DNA from: Saccoglossus kowalevskii
Lineage: Eukaryota > Hemichordata > Enteropneusta > Harrimaniidae
Direction of reading: 5' to 3'
DNA: 22,373 bases
Assembly: GCF_000003605.2 (NCBI RefSeq)
Contig: NW_003137831.1
Coordinates: 573,455-595,827, forward strand
A program made the translations under genes and the position numbers. Below, one piece after another: positions 9,427-21,400 of this stretch. Below the pieces are notes generated by a model. It did not search any database, was not told the origin of the DNA, and was given only the letters and a program-made list of their open reading frames with translations. Each line of letters begins with the position of its first letter. The first letter of the stretch is position 1.

Positions 9427-12400
9427 CTGCAATGAAAATCAAAGCACAATTACAGTAACCATTGAAATAAACAATTGAAACTAGTTTTTCTAAATTGAAA
9501 GCTAGCATCATGTTTAATTATCAGACTTGGCGGTAGATTAATTCATGAAACTTGTACGACACAGTATATAACAAAACCTGTTTAGGCTATTGTACTTGAG
9601 TCTCATACTAAAACTTACTGATTCCTTGCCACCATCTTCCGTTCTTAGTCCAGTTCTGATTGTTCTCTTACTGGCATTCTTATACTGGGCGTACAGTATA
9701 TTCATTGTGGCTAATAAAACTGCAGCAAGGTTATGTCTTATCTGTAATGAAAAACATGAATTTGCATAAACTACTGTAGAAGTGAGAGCCTTTCATACAC
9801 AACATTGGCCCCATCCACTGTTGAATTATAGGCCAGCAAACTAGGATGTTACTTGTTTACATTTTGTAAAGCTGCATGGTGATTTCTGATAAAACATTTA
9901 AAAAAAAAAGACCAGTTTAGATGAAAAGAAGAAAAGGTACCTCATCAGTATACTGCTTGAATGCATGTACTCTCTGTTCCACCGAGTCCAATGTTAATGG
10001 CACCAATTTTAGTTGCTGAATGATCTGTCAAAATATGACATGGCGCATGCATTAACAAATATGCCGCATCAAAAAGTAATATGGTGCATAAACAAATCCA
10101 GTAGCTACAGTAATATGGTACATCAATAAATAATATGGACATATAGATGTAATATGATGCATTAACAAATTTTATGATGCATTAACGAATATGTTATGAT
10201 GCATTAGCAAACAATACACACTCGATATGTTGCATCAAATGATATTAGCAGTTTGTAGAGTGACAGTGATTGGATTTATCCATCAACTCTCCATACAAGA
10301 TGAAGAATAAATGAACCACACTCACCTCCATGGCTTCATCCAGATTTCCACTATGAAAATGATCAAAGAATGTAACAAGGTCTAATAGCAGAAAAAATGT
10401 GGGTGTGACCAACTGACTAGCATGGTGACCATGTGCATGATATCTATAATACATGATAGGTAACACGTCAGTATGCATAATCAGAGTAAGGAAAAATAAT
10501 ACTAATAAATACTTAGTATTCAAGGATACACAAATAACTCTTATAAGAAAGCTGATACTTAACAGATAATCTATGAGAACAAGCATTATTCTTTGATCAG
10601 TCATACAATGCCTGACTTTCACGCATACCATGAACCAATCCCTTTTCAGGGTTATTGTACATGCGCAAAGCCCATACAAAATGAACCTCTTGTTCATACT
10701 TTCGGTAAATACGGAAAAGTACATAACTCAACAAACCGATCTGAAGAAGTTTGTCAGATGAAAACAAAACTAACCTTTCTGCAATAGATAATGATAAGTT
10801 TTTCAGCCGATCCCTTGTAGACTGTGGACTATTAGGAGTAGACACCAAAGGAGACAATAATTTATTTAACAGTTCAAGAACCTTGTCATGATTCTGTAAA
10901 ACAAAAATAACAGAGGTTACAGGTCGAGTTAAAGGCCCAATTCACTTGCCCCGGGCAAGTGTGAATTGGAGGTGTGATTATGCTAATGAGTGTTGTTAAT
11001 CACTTGCATAGCCTAGGACGCATCCTGTTTCAGCGGTCCAACATCACGTGACTTTGATTGACAGTAGTTAATTATTCAAGATTAGTTGCGCGTCCCTTTC
11101 CCCGGTTCGAGTTTTTGACTTTTATCCGCCAAAATCTCAGCTCGTACACTATTTATTGTCATAAATACTACACACAGTCACTGCTGTGATATTCATAGTC
11201 GCATGCATCCACTTTGGCATGACATAATCGACCTGTAAGTTCGAGAAAACGCGCTATTACCGGGGCTTGGCTGGAGCTGTTTACTACAGCGTGACAAGCA
11301 AGGAAATAATCCCTATTGTTTAGGACCGTATTTATAGTATATCTGGGCCTTTAAGTCAGCTTAGTCTTTTCCATGAAACAAAACCCTAACCCTAACCTTA
11401 AATTTTGAACGACTTCAAACATCGTCACGTCACAGAAATAAATTTGTTGAGAATATTTAGTTTCCACCTCTTTTCCGTCTACTTTGCAGCTTGATTCATT
11501 TGTGCTGACATGACGTGACAGCCATTTTGGAATTGTTGAACACTGATGGCGCTATTCATTTCATGTTTCACAGTGTGAAATTTTCTCAGATATTATTAGG
11601 CCAATGAAAAAAAATGCGGGTTAGGGTTTCGTTTCGTGGAAAAGACTAAGCCGGTTAGGTCAGGTCAGGTAAGGTAAGGTCAGAGAACTTTCACATTAAA
11701 GTAGTACTGTATTGTCGTTGAAAGTCCATTCAATTTTCAGTAACTTGGTCAAAAACCTGAAAGTTGTGGCATTCGCGAGTCGAGTTATACAGAATGAAAC
11801 CTGATAGTCGTTTATCACCTACATTATTGTTCTCTTCACTAGAATAAATTCTGTCATGCATTACCTTTTGGAATTCTGCTTTGGATGCGTAGTAAATGTT
11901 CGAAAATTTAAAGTTTGTAAAATGAGTAAAATAGTAGTCCTATGAATTCAGAATAGAGCAATGTACATAAAAATAGATTTTGGAGTACATAATACAAAAT
12001 TCTTCATATCAAATATGATTTTATAATGAGGAACATTTTTCATTATTGAACAGACAATCTTGCATGAGATTACTGTAAACTTAAGCATAACTTTTCGAAC
12101 ATCTTTCCTGACACCTAAATTGTAATTTAGATTTTTTGTAGTTACAGACGTCAATTCAAGAGTACATTGTTGAATTTGTGTTATTGTCTAGACTATACTT
12201 TTTGTTACAAAGTTAAAACCAATACATATTACACTGAAATCACAGTTATACATATTAATGAGTATCTTTTGTTATGTGGAAATACCAAAATTGTTTTTTT
12301 GCTTGACAGATTCAAAAGTTTCAACAGTTTGTGATTCCTATTTTCAGAACTAAATTAAGGTAACTCTTCCCTGGTGCCTAAATTAGAGTTTTTATGGTAG

Positions 12401-15400
12401 GTGTGAACATGACACCATAAGATACTGCAAAAAATCACTCACGAATGAATCCGCAAGTACTCAGCATTTTGGCAAATACAAAAATTGTTGCATTTATTAT
12501 ATTACACATAATACTTGCCAAAAGTTTCAAACAAAATGTTTCAGAAAATGCAACTCTAACCGGGCCATGTGCATCACATAATACACTGTACATGGTATTG
12601 ACTGCAACTTACCCCAGCTAAATCATACAACTTGACAGCATCTTCAAAAAGTCCTTTGTCTTCAGTATCCCTGGCAACAAGCTGAATAATTTTCTGAGTA
12701 TCATCCTGAAACTTATCGATGGCACCTGGTTTCCGACAACCATCGCGTTCCAAGTGCCCCAACAACATTTCAAATTCCCTCGTTTCAGTAACAAGCTCAC
12801 TAACACACTTCATGAATAAACTCTCACGATTGGAGTCTTTCATGTTTCTGTAACAGTACAAAAATATGTTGTATATATGTAGTAATAAAATTTCAAATTC
12901 TGAATCAGTAAGGTGTTTACCGTTAGTGTTCACTGGAATACTGCCACTTAGACACGTGTCCAGTACTGATATAAGAAAAACACTTTCTGCCCTCAGCCCC
13001 CTGATATGTACACCCACATGGCGTCAAATATCAAAGGTCCCATAGAATTCTTCACATGATATGTCATACCATTCTATGTGCGCAAGGATGTTATCATCAT
13101 AGGGCAGAAGATAATCAACTCTTTATCATCTCGATGACCTTATGTCATTTCTACACAGTATACGCTGGAGATTATAGATCAGAAAAGGTCATTAAAGTTG
13201 TAATGTCATCAAAATTATTATTCTCTACACTACAATAAATTCTGTCATGTAGTTATGGTCTCTCAACTTGGTTGCAACAGTAGAGAGGAACTATCAATGT
13301 TAATTATACTCTTATAAACTCTCACATCACTTCTTTACCTGAGAAGGTAGAAATACTGCAATGCCTCTATGGGATCGGTACTTTCAAACTTTCTGGTATA
13401 TGTTGTGATAAGACGGGCACAATTGAGTCTCCTGATTGGGACTGGGTCTGTAGATTCTCGGCTCACTGAAACAAGAATCAGACTATTAAAATCGCACTGG
13501 GAGACAGTTTTAACATCAAAATCAATATTTGTTATCTTTTCTCAAATTTTTTTTCAACACTTCTGATCAATACCTACAAGCAATTAAAAAAAATCAAAGA
13601 AAGCTTAGAAAGAACTCGCATGTAGGGTATTGGGGATATGAAGTACAAATAAGGAATACTGTATTTACTATATTAGAAGTACATCTTGAATTCACATAAA
13701 ACAAAAATTGTATTTATTGCATGCAAAATCTTTGAAATATGTCTTATTTTGACCACAGAATTGCCTTTGTCTAAGATATTACAGTTATACATATTAATGA
13801 GGTCACATGACCATACATGAACATGTGGAATGTTAGTCGTATCTCTTGTCAAATAGTAAAGGACTATAGCACTTGTGGCATGTCATTATCTGCAGCAGTG
13901 GTTGAGATATTACACTTATGCATATTAATGAGGTCACATGACCATACACGAACATGTGGAACATTAGTCGTATCTCTTGTCAAATAGTAAAGGACTACAG
14001 CACTTGTGGCATGTCATTATCTGCAGCAGTGGTTGAGATATTACACTTATGCATATTAATGAGGTCATATGAACCCATTTATACAAGTTGGGTAATTAAT
14101 ATACAGATTCCTACCCCGAAATAATCAATCTGTGAATTTTCCAAAAGCACCTATGTACCAATTTTTATTGAAATTTGATGAGTGGTACTCAAGATATCTG
14201 TAGAAAATTAGGTAATTAGTAAGCACATAATTTAACACTATACTAAACTAAACATTATATGACTTATACCAGAGCACCTATGTATCTAGTTCATTGAAAT
14301 CTGATGAGTAGTGGCGGAACTAACAATTTACTAATTAATATGCAAATTAGGTGATTAATATTCAAAGATAGTAACACAAAACTAATCAGGTCTGTGAATT
14401 ATTACAGACCATCTACAAATCAAGTGTTATTGAAATCTGTTAAGTAGGTCTTGAGAAAAAAGTGAAAAGTAAATGACAATGATGTAGCACATTTATAATA
14501 ATGTAATTACATTTTGGAATATTCAGTAAATCTTGAGAACAAATCTGAAGAGAAAGCATAGAGGTGGTAGATCACGATAAAATAGCCGTATTAACAAGAC
14601 GAAAACTTACATAACTGTGCTTGTATGTTAACGGGTAATGCAAGAAAACCAAGTTCGTACAAGACAGCGGCAACATGTACGGCGTGACATCGGAGTCTAT
14701 CTCGCCTGGAGAGGAACTCAACAGCTGCCTCAAATTGTGCTGTTAGAAACAACACTTTGAAATAGAGAAATGGATGATGATGAGCGTTGAAGTGGGACTC
14801 TCCGTACTCCTCCAATAAAGATGTCTGAAATTGACTCATACTCAGTCCATCGCTGTTGTTATCATAATGAACTTGACATAACTGAAACAGAAGACAAATT
14901 AGAGGATACATTAAAGTGAATGAGTGGTGTTGTATGCATGTGTGACCCTTGACTCACTGGACTGTAGCTGTGCACCACTTCCTCCATTCTCGCCGCCAGA
15001 GTTTATTTTCGCTTCAAGATTCAACGAAATATTTCTCTCTGTGTTAGGCTTGCCGTAAAAGAGGTCGAGGCTGTGGCGTACAACGATGCACTTCCTCATA
15101 CTCACAAAAAATTGAATGACACATTTATGGATGAGTGACATAATAAAATCAGTACATAAAAAAAATGATAATTTCTGTAATGTTCATTAACCAGGCAAGG
15201 CAGCTATAACTAAACCAAAAAGTACTTTAGCAGGTATACAATAACTTCTTGTACTGAGCATGAGTTCCAGCATAGACTCTTTAGTCCCAATCAATTTACA
15301 ATATATGATTTTTTTGTGGGGATGCATCAATGTTTTTTGATTTCTCAATTAATATAGCTTTGAGGTACCCTTGATGAAAAGTGAGCTATGTACATAAATC

Positions 15401-18400
15401 ATAAAGTGATGACTGCCCTCAGCCCCCTGATATGTACACCCACATGGCGTCAAATATCAAAGGTCCCATAGAATTCTTCACATGATATGTCATACCATTC
15501 TATGTGCGCAAGGATGCTATCATCATTGGGCATGTCATCAATATGTCTCACATGTACTATAAAGCTTTGTATATGATAAAAGTGAGAGTTGTTAGTACCC
15601 TCACTTGCATTGCAGGGTAGGGTGTGATGAGTTGATGCGGCAATTCCAGAATGAAAACTACAGCCTCCCCGGGTCCTCGCTCTCATACAAGAAATCAAGG
15701 CAGGAATTTTAGTAGGTTATATTCCCACACTTTTAAAATCTGAGGTACCAGCACATATATGCTTTGTTACTCAGAGTGGATACTTGCCTTAATCCACAAG
15801 TAATCATCTGTTTTATCAGCAACATCAGAGTGGTTCTCATTGGGATCACAGTGACCGATAATACAGTACACAGCCCTGAAAGACAATTTCAAATAGAGCA
15901 ATATTTATTTTTCCTTGAATGTCACCAGATTGGTACCCTTTATTGCTCATATTGCTGATTGCATTGGAGTTAAAAGTGTACTCTCAAAATTCAATTTGAG
16001 TGTCAAGTTACCCCCTCGTTTTTTTTTTTACCGAAGACAATTTCAAATTTCGAGGTTCCAAGTTCCAAGTCAGTGGCTGGGCTGTAGATGACATACGAAG
16101 ACACAAAATAGTATTTGGTTTTTCTTTGTACATTTATAATTTACATATTTCTGAAATCATATTCTTATTGATTGTTGATTCCATCATTTAAAAATACAGT
16201 AAATATTTATTTTCAAGAACTTTTTTTTAAAATTTCACTGTTTCAAAACTAAGCAATGTAAATAAATCTTAAAATGATGACTGCCCTCAGCCCCCTGATA
16301 TGTACACCCACATGGTGTCAAATATCAAAGGTCCTATAGAATTCTTCACATGATATGTCATACCATTCTATGTGCGCAAGGATGTTATCATCATAGGGCA
16401 GTTTTTGAACTAATCGGTTGACCATTAGAAACTCTTGGATGGGAAATGCTAGAAAATCTGTGCACTTATTCAGAAAATCCTAGAGGGGAGACGAGATAGA
16501 AAAACTGTGCAATTTATTTTTCAAAATATCATCATGAAGTTTCATACTCACCGTTTATATGGATCATTGCTTCGTTTTACAGCTCTCCGGTAGTGAAGGT
16601 GTACTTTACTCTCTGTGTTAGGTGGCAGTCTAGAAACACAAAACACATAGCATTAGCGTGCACACATAATAACTTAGATCATTCCAGATTTAAATAATGT
16701 AGATTACATGTATCAATGTTCTACCATAAGAGAAATTACATTCACTGGATTTATATTTAAAGGTGAGGGTGAATACCTTTTATCTTCTGTGTGCATGTAC
16801 TCTTCTAAATACTCTCTAAATTCACCAAGATTTTGCCTGCAATTAATTATAATGAAAGTAAATAAAACTAAAATTTACAATTACTATCCAACCTCTTGTG
16901 GTGCATAAAACACATAACCCCTCCCAATGGTACAGTCGCTCTCCCATTGAGAGATCAGTAGCAATTCCACATGCACAACTATTTTGGGGTAATAACCTCT
17001 TTATCGTATCATACACACACATGGTTATGCTTTCATGGATCTCATGCAGACGGATTTACAGCATAGCTCAATAGTATTCATAGATGTATGTGCTAAAAGC
17101 GTACTGTGTTTGACACAATTGTTTTTTGAATTTTCTTTGTCATTCATGTGCACATTACTCGTAATAAATACCATAACAAATGGATATAATTTTAATATAG
17201 CAATTATTATTATCATAGTATGCATATCATTTTCCATGTTTGGGTCAAATAACAGATCGACGAATGAGGGCGTGATTTCAGCACGAGCCGAGTCGGTTCT
17301 AAATGGGTCCCAACTAATGTGAACGCAACTGCTGTAATCCCTCTGCGAACACAAAAGATTAAACATTTCGGCACATGCCGAGATTCCGTAACGTGAACAT
17401 AGTAAATATCAGTGTAACATGGAATTAGATATTTTAGGTAAACGCCACTGCAAAAGAACCATAACAATCATGTGAAACCATGACAACCACAGAATTTAAT
17501 ACCCTCCACTATGTAATCAGTAAGATCAACAAATAGATTATCTTACGTTGCTTTTTTGACAGCTTGCATTGCTCCGTGTAAGTCACCACATCGAATACAA
17601 TAATAGATGACAGCCCAGACAGGGTGCCCTTCTACATCGCCATCCTGTGAAAACCGAACGATTTTAAATGGAACAAATCATGACATTTTACCTATTTTAC
17701 CTAAAATGACTGATAGTGCTCCTTATTAGACCCTAACCTAATACTGGTAAGTTATTACAGATAAAAATGCTGACAATACAGATGTGCAAGGAATATTGCT
17801 TGCAACACAACTTTGTCATTGTCACTCAATTTAATAGCTGATGAAAACACAGATTAGGTGTATAAAACAAAATCAAAAAAAATACTTGGCTACTTACCTC
17901 CAGGCCTGGTGTGTTTGGAGGTAATTTGATATTCAGGTAACTTCTGACAAGATGGTAGGTGCCTGGAATTCCACCAAGCTGTGCCTGCTGAAGGTTTCCA
18001 TATATGGTGGTGCTAATAAACTTTTTGTAACTGGGAAAAAATAAGAAATTACAAAAAATATTGAATTGTACAAAATATGAAATTATACATCATACTGTAA
18101 ATTGAGACAAAGAAGACATAAATTCCTGAACATTTTGTAGCACTGAACATTTCAGAAAATGCCCTTGAGTCAAGAAATAACAAAAATGGAATAGTTTATG
18201 ACAATGACATCAATGATGGACAAAAATGAAATGGACAAGAGACATTTTGCCACTGCTACACATATAACTTTCCCTTCACTTCACTTCACTCTGGCTGCTT
18301 TGTTCATCAGATGTATGATAAACAACTCTTACCTTTCTTCCAAGTATTCCCTGGCCTGCTTCACGAATCCCATTTGCATTTCTTTAGAAGCACGGGCTAA

Positions 18401-21400
18401 GACAATGGACGACTGAGTTTTCAAAGCCACTCTTGTCATAGCTTTTACAGCAATCCACATATCCTTGACATTCTATTGATGAAACATTTAAGCTGTAGTA
18501 TTATATGTTTATTGTTTTCACATTTGTCTCCGTATTGACAGTTTCAATTCAAAGACAGTAGTAACAAGCTGATAATTGTAGTCATCCAGCATGCGTTGGT
18601 ACTAACATTTTCTTGTATTTAATTATGCACAATTATATACATTTTATTTTCCATTACAAAATACATATACAGCACAAGTAAAAAGAAAAAAGACTGAACA
18701 GAAAAATTAATAAAAGAAAAATGGATGAGTACCAAGGATGATTATACAATGATGTACTCTTATTAAACATACTCTGCACTGTTTTTAGAATTATTACATT
18801 TAAATAATACAAAATCAATGGCTTAGAACGATTTGCAACTAAACTTGTGGAAACAAAATATGCAATATCCTGCAGTTCAGATACGCTACAAGAATTACTC
18901 TACCATCTCTATAAGCTCTGCCAACTTACCCCATTTTTTATTAAAAATTACCTTACTATTTCTGGCCAAATATTTTTCTATTTCCAAACAAAATTTAAAA
19001 TGCCCCCAAAAACCAAAGAAGAGAGGCAAATGCACAATTATATTATTAATCACGACAAAGAAGTAGATTTTTTTTCAAAATATTTAAGTGACAATGTGTC
19101 TCTGAAACCGAGAATTTACATATTTTCAAGCATGAAATAATTAACTTCTCCATAGAAATAATCTAAGTTTTCTCCTGTTTATAAAGTTAAATTTCTTTAC
19201 ATTGTCTAGTGGTCAATATGCAAAGGTTTGACTGTATATAAATTCATACTTGTGGGATTTGTATTGGACACACACTGAAAACTAAGTTCTATAAGTATTT
19301 CTTAATAAAGGCATGTTATGGTATTAAAATTTGACGGATACACAAATTACATAAAGGCATATGTAATTACATATGTAATTTCCAGTCAAAAAGACTGGGT
19401 AATCAAGAGACAACGACTCTTACCTCATCATCAATTTTGTCTGCAACTTGTTGAAATAATTCAATAAGATTTGGTTTATTCCCTGTGTGTACTATTCTAT
19501 CATTGTAGATGAAGAGCTGAAGATGGAAAACAACATTAAATAATATGACACAATATTATCAATATAAGAGTATTTGTGTATGTTATCAAAGGCAAATAAG
19601 AGGTAGGGGTGATCAACTATGGGACACGGAAAAACAGTCTTACTCTCACAAATCAATCACCAGGAATCATAAACAATGACAGATATTTTTCTCTAGAGTT
19701 TCTGAAGGGATATATATCTAATCATCTGATTGGCTACATCTCTGTAGAATGAAAAGATACTGTGACGACAACTTTCACTGATATTGACAAATATTTTTTG
19801 CACCAAAAAGCCATATCAGGTTCATTCTATTTCGTCACTAATTAGTGTTGAAAATTGAAAGATATAAAAGTGAATTCTGTAAGGCAGTGGAAGGAATTAA
19901 CACATTCCTTGCTGACAGTTTTTTCACTTTCATTGTTGGCTATATATGGAGGCTAACAACAGGTGGTGTGTTTAAACTGACCTGTCTAGAATAAGCCATT
20001 TCTACATTATCCATAGCACTTCTGCCTTGCATGGTGATGGAATCACTTAATATGCTCTCGGTTTCTTGCGGTATATCCAATACATCGGTACCAGCACCTA
20101 TCAAAGCGTTCAAGATTTTCTGTTTTTCTTGCTCCCACTCACTCAGCATGCAATCCCAGTGATGTTTCTCAGCTTGATTGAATGTCTGCAAAATTAGCAT
20201 ATTTATGAAATGAGCAAACAACAATGAAATGTTTAGATACATTTTTATGTAATTATACCCAAGCTTCCTTCGTTTGTTTCTCTGCTTCGCTAACAAAAAT
20301 AAGACTCCAGTATATTTGCTATAGCTGGGGTTATTATAAATCTAGCACTGAAAACAAATAGAATTTTAATAGTGTTCTGTGACAGGGGTGAAGGTATTTT
20401 CATAGAATTTGTGAAATCAGATTATCAGAATCAGACTATGTTAATAAGATTGCATTTTAAGTGTATTTCGTTTTAAAATTTCTATTCAGCCTACTTCATA
20501 TTTACTGTTTTGGGTTAAAATATCAATATAGTCCACATATTGAGTAGGTTTTTAAATTTAATAAAAGACGATAGAAACAAGTCAAAATATAATGATCAAC
20601 CATATGTTTTACATGAGTGGACTAAATACCTGTGGAGTGATTTACCCTGATAATAAAATACACAAATCATAATAGAATTATTACCAGACCTTAATTAAAT
20701 TTTCAGTCTGCCATCTTTGAATCTTGTTTTTTTTTTTGGAATATGCAATAAAATTTCATTTTGAACAAAATTGTCTGTGATTTGTTAGAGGAGTTGACAG
20801 ATCCTTGTTCACACACACATACATGTATGTCACACGCAACGTAATATTACCGTAATTGGTATAGTACAGGTATGATGGTTCAAATACCAAAATGGCAACA
20901 GTAACAAAAAGACTTCCCTGGCGGCGATGATAAAATACAAACACGGAGCCAACAGATGAGGTTTCAACTGGTACTGGTATTATTATACTCTGCAAACATC
21001 AAGTACAATAACGTGGTAAAACTCCACTACTCCAATAACTAGATACTTAAACTCCAATACAATTCAACGAGATCTCCGATCTGATCTCAGTGCTGAACAA
21101 CTCCCCTATATATACCCATACTGTCTATAAATAGACCATTACATCAGCATACATAATGAGTCTGGAATTTACTACAAATTTCTAGAATGTTCCATTACCT
21201 TCTATTGCCTTCTACAGTGTCCTATTACCTATTCAACCAGCTTCTAAAAATTCCACCCAGACACAGTACGGTTCTAGAACATTCTGAGTCACACGGAAGT
21301 GGTAAACAAGTCGTATGCGACAATGTACACGTACATATACATGTATATAGTAAAGTTACAAATCAATAACAATTAATAGCATATAGATGATTATTAGTGT

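Noticed and set aside
10245..10724. 159-codon minus-strand ORF
   Set aside because: It reads through a true NUP93 exon (10326-10443) and continues into intron on both sides; only the exon part is conserved.
11383..11400. Interstitial telomere repeat
   Set aside because: Only two CCCTAA units, and they are part of the 34-bp terminal inverted repeat with a matching inverted copy at 11618.
11655..11682. Nuclear-receptor response element from AGGTCA words
   Set aside because: The AGGTCA half-sites overlap by a base in a 5-bp microsatellite, so they do not form a proper direct repeat.
12574..13017. 147-codon minus-strand ORF
   Set aside because: It is the NUP93 exon 12613-12847 extended into introns. 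Its N-terminal part comes from the 121-bp repeat.
13775..14077. CRISPR array
   Set aside because: Long 131-bp units directly adjoining with no unique spacers, in an animal intron.
14911..15141. 76-codon minus-strand ORF, possible extra NUP93 exon
   Set aside because: The flanking exons already join in frame and match human NUP93 without it. It has no NUP93 likeness.
17025..17467. Overlapping ORFs on both strands
   Set aside because: Low-information frames in a NUP93 intron, no family likeness, no splice logic.
20828..21293. Solo LTR with TGTGAC...GTGTGACA ends around the heat-shock cassette
   Set aside because: The proposed ends are not flanked by matching target duplications and the boundaries are guesswork; kept only as a promoter-like cassette.
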